A stretch of 64,000 nucleotides of DNA from Paenibacillus urinalis (lineage in GTDB: Bacteria > Bacillota > Bacilli > Paenibacillales > Paenibacillaceae), in the NCBI RefSeq assembly GCF_028747985.1, contig NZ_CP118108.1, forward strand, positions 1,679,501-1,743,500. Reading direction: 5' to 3'. Positions within the stretch are counted from its first letter, which is position 1, and each line of letters begins with the position of its first letter. This document shows, one piece after another, positions 27,837 through 37,739 of this stretch. The position numbers were made by a program, and so were the translations under genes. The notes beneath the pieces were generated by a model. That model was not told where the DNA came from. It searched no databases and saw only the letters and a program-made list of their open reading frames with translations.

Positions 27837-27883
27837 ACGCTGTCTGATTGCTGTAAATGTTGCAGTTCAGACAGCGTGTTTTT
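27837..27883 (+). terminator. Terminator after prkA
   Basis: A perfect 11-bp stem ACGCTGTCTGA/TCAGACAGCGT (27837-27847 and 27867-27877) is followed by GTTTTTATTT. Confidence 0.88.
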
Positions 27884-28033
27884 ATTTGTCGACCCGAAAT
27901 AAGAATAGGAAGAAAAATGCAAAATAGGACTTTAGGATTATGATATTATGGTATTTAAGGTCTATAATGATTGTTCGAAGTAACAAAATACTAATATAAG
28001 GCAAAATGGTTGCAAGGAGGAAGATTTTTCGCG

Positions 28034-29044
28034 ATGATTGAGGTTTCCGAAGAACGAGAACGACAGCTGGCCTACATAGGGATTACGAATCTGGAGCTTG
28101 AATTGCTTCATAAGCATCGTCCTATTTTTGAAAAAATAGTAGATGAGGTTGTTGATCGGTTATACGACAGAATAGGACAAGTGGAAGAACTAAGGAGCAT
28201 CATTACGAAATACTCGACAATAGAACGTTTGAAGCAGACACAGCGTTGGTACTTTATATCCCTGACGGATGGGCATATAGATGAAGAATTTATTGAGAAG
28301 CGAATCCAAATCGGGCTGATTCATTCGAAAATTGGACTCAAATCCGATTTTTACTTAGGTAGTTATATGGTGTATCTCGATGTGGCGACCAGCATGGTAC
28401 AGCAAATCATGCCAAATGGATGGTATCCAGTAATTCATGCACTGAGCAAGATGTTTAATTTCGATTCCCAGCTTGTGCTCGAAGCTTACGAAGGGAAGGA
28501 GAAGCAGAAGATCACGGATATTGCTGATGAGCAGGATCGCCTGCTGCAGGCGATTACAGAGGTGTCTCAGAGACTGACCGGTATGATTGATGAGCTGCTT
28601 CACAACACGGAGCTGATATCCGAGACCGCGAGACAGACCGCAGCTTCCCAGGAATCAGCCCACAAGCTGATCGATGACCTGAATCAAGAAGTAAAAGAAA
28701 TTCAAAAGATGGGGAGTCTCATCCGAGAAATCTCAGACCAAAGTCATCTTCTGGGACTCAATGCAGCAATTGAGGCTGCTCACGCGGGAGATAGCGGAAG
28801 GGGCTTTGAGATCGTTGCAGGCGAGATCCGCAAGCTGGCTACGGGCTCCAAGAAGGCAATGGAGCAGATCCAGAGCGTGCTGAACAGTATTAGAACGAAG
28901 CTGGATCAAGTGCAGACCGAGTCTGATAATACGTCGGATAATGCAAGAAAGCAAGTATTCAGCTCCAGTGAGCTAATGGCATTTGTTCAAGTCATGGAAT
29001 CCGTATCCGGTGATCTCAAAGAGCTGCAAGCTGCTCATTCCTAA
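28034..29044 (+). CDS. Protoglobin-coupled soluble methyl-accepting chemotaxis protein (HemAT-like)
   Basis: This 336-aa cytoplasmic protein has no membrane helix. Residues 1-165 form a protoglobin sensor with candidate haem-ligand His97 in IGLIHSKIGLKSDFYLGSY. A coiled coil follows, then the MCP hairpin tip with LGLNAAIEAAHAGDSGRGF and EIRKLA. It is a likely oxygen or redox sensor passing signals to CheA/CheW. The signalling hairpin is short (HemAT of Bacillus subtilis is about 432 aa). AAGGAGG lies 13 nt before the ATG. It stands alone. Confidence 0.87.
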   Translation: MIEVSEERERQLAYIGITNLELELLHKHRPIFEKIVDEVVDRLYDRIGQVEELRSIITKYSTIERLKQTQRWYFISLTDGHIDEEFIEKRIQIGLIHSKIGLKSDFYLGSYMVYLDVATSMVQQIMPNGWYPVIHALSKMFNFDSQLVLEAYEGKEKQKITDIADEQDRLLQAITEVSQRLTGMIDELLHNTELISETARQTAASQESAHKLIDDLNQEVKEIQKMGSLIREISDQSHLLGLNAAIEAAHAGDSGRGFEIVAGEIRKLATGSKKAMEQIQSVLNSIRTKLDQVQTESDNTSDNARKQVFSSSELMAFVQVMESVSGDLKELQAAHS

Positions 29045-29246
29045 CTTCTATGCAGTACTAAAGAGCAAAAGGCATTACAATGTCTTTTGTCTCTTCCAAA
29101 TATCCAATAAATTGTAAATAGTAAGCGCATACAATTTAATTCTATGAGGATCACACCTTTTAGGCTATAATGAATTCATTCATGCAAAACCAAGCTAACA
29201 AGCATACGAATGCGTTTTGGATAATGAGAACGTAAGAGGTGATCAA

Positions 29247-30254
29247 ATGGCATCGATCCATGATGTGGCTAAAGAAGCCGGGGTCTCAGTTGCTACCGTT
29301 TCAAAGGTGCTGAATGATTATCCCGATGTAAGTGACAAAACACGTAAAAGAGTAAACCTGGCCATTGAGCAGCTGCACTATCAACCGAATGTAGTTGCAA
29401 GGGGGTTAGTAAAAAGAAGATCATGGACTGTAGGCGTGTTGTTGACCGTCCCCTTCACCAATCCATATGTAGCCGAACTATTAGAAGGAATTAAGACAGC
29501 GCTTGAGAACAGCGGATATGATCTGGTCCGTTTATCCACTCGCTTTGATGATCCGCATTATTCATTTATTAAGCATTGCCGCAGCCGGAATGTGGATGGA
29601 GTTGTCGTATTTGGAGTGGAGCGCGATAATCGCAGCATTGACGAATTGATACATTCGGATATCCCGACCATGTTTGTCGATATGGATATTGTCGGCAAGC
29701 GGGCAGGATATATTACAACAGATAACCAAAATGCAATCCATAAGGGCGTCAAGCATCTTTACGAGCTCGGTCATCGTAAAATAGCCTACATATCCGGCAC
29801 ATTGGGGCCTTCAATTGCAAATATGCGGCTTGAAGGATACAGACAAGGCCTGATTAGCTGCGGATTATCATACCTGACCAATTACCTTGAGGTATGTGAT
29901 TATACATTCGACGGCGGAGCGGCTGCGATGCGCAGACTGCTTGCACTCAAAGACACGCCGACAGGCATTGTATGTGCTTCGGATCTCTCCGCTTTTGGTG
30001 CCATTCATGAAATAGAGAAGCACGGGCTGTCCGTTCCTCAAGACATCTCTGTCGTCGGATTCGATAATACCTATCATGCGCAGGTATTCAAGCCAAATCT
30101 AACGACAGTGAATCAAAATATTTATTCCATCGGCATTAAATCGATTGAATGCTTGATTGCGCTCATAGAGAACCGGGATTACTCTCCGCCTGTCATTATG
30201 GAGCCTTCTGAACTGATTGTAAGGCAAACCACAGGGAAGGCTAAGCTTGCCTGA
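29247..30254 (+). CDS. LacI-family transcriptional regulator
   Basis: This 335-aa protein has an N-terminal LacI helix-turn-helix and hinge (SIHDVAKEAGVSVATVSKVL, about 3-22, then YQPNVVARGL) and a periplasmic-binding-protein-like effector domain ending VRQTTG. AAGAGGTG precedes the ATG at 29247. No sugar transport or catabolic operon is adjacent, so the target and ligand cannot be inferred. It has its own terminator. Confidence 0.9.
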   Translation: MASIHDVAKEAGVSVATVSKVLNDYPDVSDKTRKRVNLAIEQLHYQPNVVARGLVKRRSWTVGVLLTVPFTNPYVAELLEGIKTALENSGYDLVRLSTRFDDPHYSFIKHCRSRNVDGVVVFGVERDNRSIDELIHSDIPTMFVDMDIVGKRAGYITTDNQNAIHKGVKHLYELGHRKIAYISGTLGPSIANMRLEGYRQGLISCGLSYLTNYLEVCDYTFDGGAAAMRRLLALKDTPTGIVCASDLSAFGAIHEIEKHGLSVPQDISVVGFDNTYHAQVFKPNLTTVNQNIYSIGIKSIECLIALIENRDYSPPVIMEPSELIVRQTTGKAKLA

Positions 30255-30292
30255 AGCGCAGTTATTGTACATTCTATTTATTCAAATAAGGA

Positions 30293-30356
30293 AACACCTT
30301 CTCACTCATATCTCATGAGGTTTTTCATGCAGATCAAGTGAGAAGGTGTTTTTTCA
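30293..30356 (+). terminator. Terminator after the LacI-family gene
   Basis: A perfect 14-bp stem AACACCTTCTCACT/AGTGAGAAGGTGTT (30293-30306 and 30337-30350) is followed by six T in total. The 30-nt loop is long and can fold further (CTCATGAG). Confidence 0.85.
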
Positions 30357-30471
30357 TTCTTTTCAAGAAATTTACCCATTTATTACGAGAATGACTATCT
30401 TATATGTAAGGATGAGCTATATAATGGGACAAGGACAAGTGAAATAGATTCATAAAGGAGTTAAATTTTAA

Positions 30472-31128
30472 TTGAATAGATTAATTAAAGCAGTCATTCT
30501 GCTGACTTGTGTCATGTTTGTGGGAAGTGCGATTGTTTTTGCAGAGATTAAGGGGAGCTCCCTTTCAAATATAGAGAATACAGAAGAAGTAAAAATCGAG
30601 CCAGCAATGGATGCAGTGGCTGTTATATCGGGTACCGACAATGCATTGTATCCGGTACAAGAAACAGATGGAATCTATGAAGGAATGACATTGGCATGGG
30701 AAGGCCGTTTTCTTAACTTTCCTTGGAGAAGTGTGGCCTCTGAGACTGCAGCTGCACAATTAATGGCAAGTGATGTTACGCAGGATGGGACAGAAGATGC
30801 AATTGTATTTTTAACGGCTGCTGATGGAACAGGGGTCTATGTGGAACAGCTCCATATCGTTGATGGAATGCAGATGGTTGAGATCATGATGAAGGATCCT
30901 GTGAAGACTGCAGAAGAATACATACAGATGAGCGCAGAATTTGATGAGGTTGGTCCTGTATCTGTAGGTAATTATGTCAATTATGAGGTGAAGGACAGCA
31001 TCGTGACGGCCACACTAGGTGTTGCACAATCCTTCTCTCAATATATTGGCGACCTAGTGATTACCTATGAATATAATTCTAAGGTGGAAGAGTTTGAGGC
31101 GAAATCTATTTTGTACACCGCATTTTAA
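30472..31128 (+). CDS. Secreted or membrane-anchored protein of unknown function
   Basis: This 218-aa protein starts with TTG behind AAAGGAG. A basic N-terminus and hydrophobic segment (about 5-26) form a signal peptide or anchor. The rest is an acidic extracytoplasmic domain with a DVTQDGTEDAIVFL stretch that resembles VCBS/FG-GAP-type calcium-binding loops found in secreted proteins. No family is recognised with confidence. It has its own promoter region and converges on the next gene. Confidence 0.7.
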   Translation: MNRLIKAVILLTCVMFVGSAIVFAEIKGSSLSNIENTEEVKIEPAMDAVAVISGTDNALYPVQETDGIYEGMTLAWEGRFLNFPWRSVASETAAAQLMASDVTQDGTEDAIVFLTAADGTGVYVEQLHIVDGMQMVEIMMKDPVKTAEEYIQMSAEFDEVGPVSVGNYVNYEVKDSIVTATLGVAQSFSQYIGDLVITYEYNSKVEEFEAKSILYTAF

Positions 31129-31130
31129 AT

Positions 31131-31171
31131 AAAAAAATCCGAAAGGACCTGCTGAGCAGGGCACTTTCGGA
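31131..31171 (-). terminator. Terminator after the SEC-C gene (minus strand)
   Basis: TCCGAAAG...CTTTCGGA with an inner CCTGCT/AGCAGG stem (31138-31171) is followed on the minus strand by seven T. It lies between the two converging genes. Confidence 0.85.
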
Positions 31172-31180
31172 CGCTCTGAC

Positions 31181-31735
31181 TTAGACACCTTGACTCGCAA
31201 AGGAAGCTTTCTCCGCGTATTCAGACAGCTGTCCAATGCTCTTGGAGAGGGTTGTAGCCGATACCTCATGTTTAGCAGCAAGCTCGGATTGACTGATGGT
31301 ACTGCCTTGTTTCGTTGCAGTGACATATTCTAATGCACCAGCGAAACCTCCCGGCTTACGATAACGAGGAGCTTCACTATTGCTATAGTTGTTCCACAGA
31401 GAGATAAGTTCACTTGTCTCTTCTTCGGTCAGCTTGTACTCTTCTGCGATTGAAGGAATGGCGGTTTCAGCAAGCTCACGGTGCATGTCGTGTTCCCAAC
31501 TCATCTCAGTAAAGTTCAGGGCAGACATCTGGGAGTTCTGATCAGCTACCTGTGGGGCAGGGGGCATCTTAGATACAGCGGATACTGCAGATCCAGGGCG
31601 CCGATTCGTAATGACTTCGACTGATGTGGCCACCCTTACATTGCGCTGCTGCTGTCTGTCTTTCTCGAGGCAGCATTTTTTATATTTCTTGCCACTGCCG
31701 CAGTGGCACGGTTCGTTTCTACCTAAGTTGATCAA
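31181..31735 (-). CDS. SEC-C zinc-motif protein
   Basis: This 184-aa protein starts with an SEC-C motif, GRNEPCHCGSGKKYKKCC (about 5-22), the zinc-binding C-terminal motif of SecA found here alone. A helical body follows, and the C-terminal region (about 140-184) looks like a winged helix, with SQSELAAKHEVSATTLSKSI. A DNA- or ribosome-linked role is possible but not shown. TTG at 31735 was chosen because AAAGGAG lies upstream on the minus strand; the longer ATG frame extends past it. Confidence 0.75.
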   Translation of the reverse strand: MINLGRNEPCHCGSGKKYKKCCLEKDRQQQRNVRVATSVEVITNRRPGSAVSAVSKMPPAPQVADQNSQMSALNFTEMSWEHDMHRELAETAIPSIAEEYKLTEEETSELISLWNNYSNSEAPRYRKPGGFAGALEYVTATKQGSTISQSELAAKHEVSATTLSKSIGQLSEYAEKASFASQGV

Positions 31736-31870
31736 GTTCGTTCGCTCCTTTAATTCTATCAAAGAAATTCTAATGATGAGCGCAATAATGTAAGGCGCTA
31801 ACAAAAGTTGATTATATCATATTTTAATGGGTTTAGATGTAATGCCCCCTATATTTCAATGTACTCCATG

Positions 31871-31911
31871 AAAAAGCCTGTTTCAACCCAAAAATGAGCG
31901 GAAACAGGCTT
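31871..31911 (-). terminator. Terminator after spoVR (minus strand)
   Basis: AAGCCTGTTTC/GAAACAGGCTT is a perfect 11-bp stem. On the minus strand it is followed by a T run, 17 nt after the spoVR stop. Confidence 0.85.
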
Positions 31912-31927
31912 ATACAGGGCAATTGTG

Positions 31928-33367
31928 TTAATTTAACAGTTTGCGGTGGATCTTTTTCCCATCAAATGTAAATTGCACCGGTTTATCTTCGATAATGGTC
32001 TCAAGATGTACCGTTCGACCCCATAATTTATATACGTAAGGAAGCGTGCGTTCCATATATTTCAAGTCAAGTTCAATACCTTCGTACTGATGCTTAAGCA
32101 TCAGCTCGCCGGTACGAAGATAATCTCCGTCATGCACGACGAGATACGGTGAGCCGCCATTGACTCTGGCATAGATCAGCTGATCCCGAATATTTTCCCA
32201 GGACTTGTCGGTAATTTTCCATTCGGGTCCCTTTTTCTCAAACACATACAGGTCGAGGTCTTCGACCAGGCCCTTTGTCATGTAGTTGCGGATGAACGAG
32301 GTGTCTGAATCGTATTCGCGAACCTCGAACATTTTGGACCTTCCTTGCCCTGGCTTACGGCCAAAGCGCTCCTGCTCCTCAAGAGTCGGGTGATCCCAGC
32401 GGCGTTCGATATCCTCGAAGATTTTGACTCCAAGATAATAAGGGTTCAGGCTTTGCTTCGACGGCTGTACAACAGAGGCATTGAGCATGGCATATTCCAC
32501 GGTTTCTTCACTTGTCAGGTCCAGCTCGCGTATAATACGTTGATGCCAGTAGGAAGCCCAGCCTTCGTTCATAATCTTGGTTTCCATTTGGGGCCAAAAA
32601 TAGAGCATCTCTTCACGAAGCATGCTCATGATGTCTCTCTGCCAATCGGTTAGTGTTTCGGAAAATTCCTGTATGAACCACATGATGTCCTTCTCTGGTT
32701 CAGGAGGGAAGCGGCGAACCTTCTGCTGCTGCTGCTCTTCTGCAGATTCTACAGGTTCGCCGATGGCCCAAATATCGTCATATCGTCCGGGAGGGCGAAT
32801 GACTTTGGTTTCTTTTTGCTGCTTCATTTTCAATTCCATGTAACGCTGCTTGTCGAGATGCTGAGGCTTGATCAGCTGCGGATCTACATGCTCCTGAATA
32901 GCGAGGACCGCATCAATAAAGGATTCCACGGCTTCCGTACCATATTCAAGCTCATACTGGCTGATTCGGTCTGCCGTCGCTGACATGCTCTCCACCATAT
33001 TGCGGTTGGAGGCTGAGAAGCGGGCATTGTTCTTGAAAAAATCACAGTGTGCAAGCACATGGGCTACAATAAGCTTATTCTGAATCAGGGAGTTTCCATC
33101 GAGCAGGAAGGCGTAGCATGGATTGGAGTTAATGACGAGCTCATATATTTTGCTCAGACCAAAGTCATACTGCATCTTCATCTTCTGGAACGTCTTGCCG
33201 AAGCTCCAATGGCTGAATCGAGTCGGCATACCATAGGCACCGAAAGTGTATATGATGTCAGCAGGGCAGATCTCATAACGCATCGGATAATAATCAAGCC
33301 CAAATCCGTCGGCGATCTCCATGATTTCTGCAATTGCATATTCCAGTTCATTGATCTCATTGCTCAT
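31928..33367 (-). CDS. spoVR: SpoVR family protein
   Basis: This 479-aa protein is of typical SpoVR length. Recognisable stretches include [29 protein letters not shown] and [18 protein letters not shown]. In Bacillus subtilis it is a sporulation protein affecting spore cortex; in other bacteria it accompanies PrkA (YeaG) and YeaH/YhbH in a conserved trio. Its ATG overlaps the yhbH stop by 4 nt (ATGA), so the two are translationally coupled. Confidence 0.93.
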   Translation of the reverse strand: MSNEINELEYAIAEIMEIADGFGLDYYPMRYEICPADIIYTFGAYGMPTRFSHWSFGKTFQKMKMQYDFGLSKIYELVINSNPCYAFLLDGNSLIQNKLIVAHVLAHCDFFKNNARFSASNRNMVESMSATADRISQYELEYGTEAVESFIDAVLAIQEHVDPQLIKPQHLDKQRYMELKMKQQKETKVIRPPGRYDDIWAIGEPVESAEEQQQQKVRRFPPEPEKDIMWFIQEFSETLTDWQRDIMSMLREEMLYFWPQMETKIMNEGWASYWHQRIIRELDLTSEETVEYAMLNASVVQPSKQSLNPYYLGVKIFEDIERRWDHPTLEEQERFGRKPGQGRSKMFEVREYDSDTSFIRNYMTKGLVEDLDLYVFEKKGPEWKITDKSWENIRDQLIYARVNGGSPYLVVHDGDYLRTGELMLKHQYEGIELDLKYMERTLPYVYKLWGRTVHLETIIEDKPVQFTFDGKKIHRKLLN

Positions 33368-34530
33368 GAAGCACTTCCTCCTTCCTTGTTGTGGAAAAAG
33401 GTGCGCAGCGCTTTGTAGACTTCGCCTTTCTCCTTGATCACGTAGTACATAAATTGATCCATTTTAATATTGCGATAAGCGGACATCAGTGTACTGCTGC
33501 GGTTATATTGGTTCACTTCTCCATAGCCAAACATATTGCTTCGTTTCAGCAGTTCACCGATGAGCTTCACACAGCGTTCGTTGTCAGAAGTGAGATTGTC
33601 TCCATCCGAGAAGTGGAAGGGATAGATGTTATAGCTTGAAGGAGGGTAGCGCCGATCAATAATTTCAAGAGCCTTCATATATGCTGAGGAGCAGATGGTA
33701 CCGCCGCTTTCTCCCCGGGTGAAAAATTCTTCCTCGGTTACTTCTTTCGCTTCCGTATGGTGGGCGACAAAGACAATTTCTACCTTTTCATACTGCTTGC
33801 GAAGAAAGCGGGTCATCCAGAAGAAAAAGCTGCGTGCGCAGTATTTTTCAAAGGACCCCATAGAACCGGAAGTGTCCATCATTGCGATAATAACAGCGTT
33901 AGAATGCGGAATCACGGTATCGTCCCAGGTCTTGTAACGCAGATCATCCGGACTGATGTGGTGGATGCCCGGGTTTCCGCTTGTGGCGTTCCGTCTCAGG
34001 TTCTCAAGAATGGTCCGTTTCTTATCAATGTTGGATTGCATTCCTTTTTTGCGGATATCGTTAAACACGATGTTGTGCGTTTCAATTTGTTCCTTATCCT
34101 TTTGCTTTAAATGCGGCAGTTCCAATTCAGAGAACAGCATGTTCTCCAATTCTTCAATGCTGATCTCAGCTTCGACAATATCGTGACCTGGCTGATCGCC
34201 AGCCTTTTCACCCTTGCCGGGTTTTTGTCCCGCAGGATCGCGGCCGATGACATCACCGACCTGGCTGTCCCCGTCACCCTGGCCGACATGCTTCTGCTTC
34301 TGATAATTGTACACAAAGCGATATTCATCCAGACTCCGGATTGGAACCTTGATGATTTGCTGGCCATCGGACATGATAATATTTTCTTCCGTAATAAGAT
34401 CGGGCAGGTTTTGCTTAATGATATCTTTCACCTTCTGCTGATGACGCTGCTGGTCTTGGTACCCTTTACGGTGAAGCGACCAATCTTCTTTGGAAACGAC
34501 AAACGAGTAAGGATGGCGAGAATCTGGCAT
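33364..34530 (-). CDS. yhbH: YhbH sporulation protein (DUF444, VWA-like)
   Basis: This 388-aa protein is charged in its N-terminal half and has a C-terminal von Willebrand A-like domain with the metal-site [13 protein letters not shown]. It is the usual partner of PrkA and SpoVR and is expressed in the mother cell in Bacillus. The ATG at 34530 was chosen because AAGGGGGG lies just upstream on the minus strand; the longer frame begins before it. It is the first gene of a two-gene operon. Confidence 0.93.
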   Translation of the reverse strand: MPDSRHPYSFVVSKEDWSLHRKGYQDQQRHQQKVKDIIKQNLPDLITEENIIMSDGQQIIKVPIRSLDEYRFVYNYQKQKHVGQGDGDSQVGDVIGRDPAGQKPGKGEKAGDQPGHDIVEAEISIEELENMLFSELELPHLKQKDKEQIETHNIVFNDIRKKGMQSNIDKKRTILENLRRNATSGNPGIHHISPDDLRYKTWDDTVIPHSNAVIIAMMDTSGSMGSFEKYCARSFFFWMTRFLRKQYEKVEIVFVAHHTEAKEVTEEEFFTRGESGGTICSSAYMKALEIIDRRYPPSSYNIYPFHFSDGDNLTSDNERCVKLIGELLKRSNMFGYGEVNQYNRSSTLMSAYRNIKMDQFMYYVIKEKGEVYKALRTFFHNKEGGSAS

Positions 34531-34787
34531 GTTAGGCACCCCCCTTGGATTACGCGGCACAGTTTGGCCTGCTGTAAATTATGTATATTCACGGGCAGGG
34601 ACGTTATGTGATGACATATATAATAAATAGAGAATATATCAAAACTTTTTTTTCAAAATGCCATGGTATTGACGATTCCTGTAAGAAAAAGATTCGCTTT
34701 TATCCAAGATAGTAGTATTATGGTTAAAAAGAAAAAGTAGAGGTCCAGTGAAACGAGAATTGGGTCCATTATGCAGGAGGGAAACAG

Positions 34788-36191
34788 ATGCAATATCATA
34801 GTACTCGAGGACATGTAAGTGGAGTTGGTTTCATCGATGCATTTCTGATGGGGCTGGCAACGGATGGAGGTCTGCTTGTACCGAGCACAATACCTTCATT
34901 ATCGACGGAACAGCTGGAAGCATGGCGGAATCTATCCTTTCAAGATCTCATGCTCGAAATTTTCTCCTATTATACAAATGAAGAAATTCCGGAAGCCGAG
35001 CTAAAAGAAATGGTGTATGCGAGCTACAGCACATTTCGTGATGAAGCTGTTACACCCGTGCGCAAGCTGACGGATCAAATATATTTGCTTGAGCTGTTCC
35101 ATGGACCTACCTTTGCGTTCAAAGATGTCGCACTACAGCTGATGGGTAATCTATATACTTATGTCGCGCGCAAATACAATAAACAGATTAATATTCTCGG
35201 AGCAACCTCAGGGGATACCGGTGCATCTGCAATTGAAGGTGTTCGAGGAAAAGAAGGCATCAATATTTGCATTTTGCATCCGAATGGCAAGGTCAGCAAG
35301 GTTCAAGAGCTGCAGATGACGACAGTACAGGACAGCAACGTATTGAATCTTTCTGTTGAAGGTAATTTTGACGATTGCCAGCGCATGATCAAGCAGCTGT
35401 TTGCGGATGTAGAATTCAAGAATGAGCATCATCTCTGTGCGATCAATTCTATCAATATTGTGCGGATTCTCGCTCAGACGGTTTACTACTTCTATGCATA
35501 CTTCCGGGTGACGGACGAGCGTCCGGAACTAACGGCTGCACCGCTTCATTTCAGCGTCCCGACAGGTAATTTTGGTGATATTTTTGCAGGATATCTTGCA
35601 TCCCTGATGGGGCTTCCTGTTGGCAAGCTCATATTGGCTACGAATGAGAACAACATCCTCGAGCAGTTTGTAAATAAAGGGCTGTATAAGCCAGACCAAT
35701 TCCATACGACTTACAGCCCGTCAATGGATATTCAGGTTGCTAGCAACTTTGAACGTTATTTGTATTACGTACTGGGAGAGAATGCTGCTCAGACGGAAGA
35801 ATATATGAAGTCTTTCCAAGAGAAGGGCTACATTCAAATTCCCGAAGACATCCTAGCTAAAGTACAACAAGAGTTTGCAGCTTATGGAGTGCTTGGTGAA
35901 GAATGTTTGGACACAATCAAGAAGTATCATGAGCAAACGACCTATCTGCTCGATCCTCACTCGGCCTGTGGGGTAAAGGCAGCTGAGCAAAAGGTGGGAG
36001 CACAGGAAGTAGTCGTGTCGCTGGCTACAGCACATCCGGCCAAGTTTAATGAAGCCATCGAGCTGTGCGGGATTGAGCAGAAGTTCCCTGAGCAGATTGC
36101 AAGACTAACGGATCTGCCGACACGGAAGAAGCTGGTAGATGGAACGCTTGATGCTGTCGTGGCAGAGCTTCTCCCTTTTTACAACGCCTAA
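34788..36191 (+). CDS. thrC: Threonine synthase (long, class I type)
   Basis: This 467-aa PLP enzyme converts O-phosphohomoserine to threonine. PLP Lys112 lies in HGPTFAFKDVALQ, and GATSGDTGASAIEG and PTGNFGDIFAGY bind phosphate and cofactor. It is the longer E. coli/yeast-type enzyme, not the roughly 350-aa type of Bacillus subtilis. Unlike that gene it is not next to hom or thrB. AGGAGGG precedes the ATG. It ends at a strong terminator before the lasso cluster. Confidence 0.94.
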   Translation: MQYHSTRGHVSGVGFIDAFLMGLATDGGLLVPSTIPSLSTEQLEAWRNLSFQDLMLEIFSYYTNEEIPEAELKEMVYASYSTFRDEAVTPVRKLTDQIYLLELFHGPTFAFKDVALQLMGNLYTYVARKYNKQINILGATSGDTGASAIEGVRGKEGINICILHPNGKVSKVQELQMTTVQDSNVLNLSVEGNFDDCQRMIKQLFADVEFKNEHHLCAINSINIVRILAQTVYYFYAYFRVTDERPELTAAPLHFSVPTGNFGDIFAGYLASLMGLPVGKLILATNENNILEQFVNKGLYKPDQFHTTYSPSMDIQVASNFERYLYYVLGENAAQTEEYMKSFQEKGYIQIPEDILAKVQQEFAAYGVLGEECLDTIKKYHEQTTYLLDPHSACGVKAAEQKVGAQEVVVSLATAHPAKFNEAIELCGIEQKFPEQIARLTDLPTRKKLVDGTLDAVVAELLPFYNA

Positions 36192-36243
36192 AACAGAATT
36201 CAGTTTAAACCTTATTTAATTGCATAATTACGAAGAACGGCAT

Positions 36244-36287
36244 AAAAGTCTGTTTCCGAAGATAATATCTTTGGAGCAGACTTTTTT
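36244..36287 (+). terminator. Terminator after thrC
   Basis: A long stem (AAAAGTCTG/CAGACTTTT plus inner TCCGAAGAT/ATCTTTGGA) ends in a T run. It insulates thrC from the lasso-peptide operon. Confidence 0.88.
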
Positions 36288-36341
36288 ATTTATGAATCAA
36301 ATATGAAAATACAAAAGTGAAAAAGGATGAAAAATAAAGCA

Positions 36342-36400
36342 TTGACATGATACAAAATGTATCATAAAGTAGGTTTTACAATACATAAAGTATCATAATT
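36342..36400 (+). promoter_or_regulatory. Lasso-cluster promoter with tandem palindromic operators
   Basis: TTGACA (36342-36347) and TAAAGT (36365-36370) are separated by 17 bp, and the spacer is itself a perfect palindrome, TGATACAAAATGTATCA. A second ATAC-N5-GTAT site is at 36381-36393, centred 31 bp (about three helical turns) downstream, overlapping a further TTTACA. A dimeric repressor binding both sites would block the promoter. No regulator gene is present in the cluster. Confidence 0.7.
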
Positions 36401-36461
36401 CTAGGATAGAAGTACTATTAACAAATAATGTACAGTTATTTGTCGGAAAGGAGTCGCAGCA

Positions 36462-37739
36462 TTGAAGCATTTCCGTGATGATCAACTCGTATTTTTGCTG
36501 TGTACGCCCAGAAGCGGAAGCTCACTTACAACAGTGATGCTGCAGAACCATGAGGAAGTGTTCGCCGCACAGGAGATGTGGTATTTGCTCTCACTTGCGG
36601 ACTTGCAACTAGCTCCTGTACGCCCCTATGGAGGCACGGGGATTATCCGTCAATTCTATAATGGAATTATTTCAGAAGATTTGTTTCATAGAGCAGCACG
36701 CAGCTTCGGAGTGGAGATATATGAGGGATTATTAAATCAGAATGGCGCACGTAAGATCATAGATAAGTCGCCAAGATATTATATATTGCTAGAGTTTCTG
36801 GATGCCGTGTTTCCCGAATCGCAAAGAATTGGATTATTTCGTAACCCGCTATCTGTGGCTGCATCCTACAAGAAGGTCAATGCATATAGCGGAGAACCAT
36901 TTTCACTGATTGAGGATCTCAAGCAGCCTATTCCTGGTATGAAGATCGTCGACCTTACAGCGGGGCTGTTCCGCTACGCTACGTATTTTAAGGGAGAATC
37001 GGCCTACTCCTACAAGCTTCAATATGAAGAGCTCGTGCGGCAGCCTGAACAACAATTACGCAAGCTGTGCGAGTTTATCGGTATTTCTTACCGTGAAGGA
37101 ATGGAGCAGTACGGTAATCCGGTAAGTGAAGAAAAAGCGGATCTTTTTTACAGTATGGGGGCAGGGGACCCCTTCTTATTGAATCATACACAGGCGCATG
37201 TGCAGTCCATTGACGCTTGGAAGGATCAGCTTAGTCCTGATGAGATGGATGCCTATTGCCGAGTGCTGGGAGCACGAATATTTCATGATCTTGGGTACTC
37301 GGAGGAACTGGAAGAAGCACAGCGGATAACGGGCGTGAGGTATGAGCTCTCGCCAGACGAAGCGACGATGGAGCGGATTGAGCAGCAATTTTTGAAATCG
37401 AGCGGTTATATATGGAAGCCGGACTATGAATTAAGCACAAGTAGTATTCTTACAGGGACACAGTTTGCTGGAGCTGTAGATGACCTGGAATTAGAGGCTG
37501 TGCAAGTGAATCAGATCAGGGATCACAGGCAGGCTTCCATCCAGATTGCTCAGCTTGAAACGAGAGTCAGGCTGCTGGAGAACCGATTAACGAAGAGCTA
37601 TATGGAGAAGAACCATGTGGAGAAGCAGCTGATCCAGCTTAGAAGCAAGCTTAATCGAATTAAATCCATACTGCCATTTGGGAACCGGCTGTCATCCTGG
37701 GCTCAGGGGTACTTGTCTGGAAGGGAGGGGAAATCATGA
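36462..37739 (+). CDS. Sulfotransferase-family protein of the lasso cluster
   Basis: This 425-aa protein has the PAPS-binding 5'-phosphosulfate loop CTPRSGSS (14-21), DKSPRY (101-106) and the 3'-phosphate motif GLFRNPLSVAASYKK (124-138), as in the sulfotransferase fold. A C-terminal coiled coil (about 350-405) is added. It should transfer sulfate from PAPS; the acceptor is not known. It starts with TTG behind AAAGGAG, is first in the operon, and overlaps the cyclase by 4 nt (ATGA). This coupling and the cysC at the other end suggest a tailoring role on the lasso peptide; a surface-glycan substrate is an alternative. Confidence 0.82.
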   Translation: MKHFRDDQLVFLLCTPRSGSSLTTVMLQNHEEVFAAQEMWYLLSLADLQLAPVRPYGGTGIIRQFYNGIISEDLFHRAARSFGVEIYEGLLNQNGARKIIDKSPRYYILLEFLDAVFPESQRIGLFRNPLSVAASYKKVNAYSGEPFSLIEDLKQPIPGMKIVDLTAGLFRYATYFKGESAYSYKLQYEELVRQPEQQLRKLCEFIGISYREGMEQYGNPVSEEKADLFYSMGAGDPFLLNHTQAHVQSIDAWKDQLSPDEMDAYCRVLGARIFHDLGYSEELEEAQRITGVRYELSPDEATMERIEQQFLKSSGYIWKPDYELSTSSILTGTQFAGAVDDLELEAVQVNQIRDHRQASIQIAQLETRVRLLENRLTKSYMEKNHVEKQLIQLRSKLNRIKSILPFGNRLSSWAQGYLSGREGKS

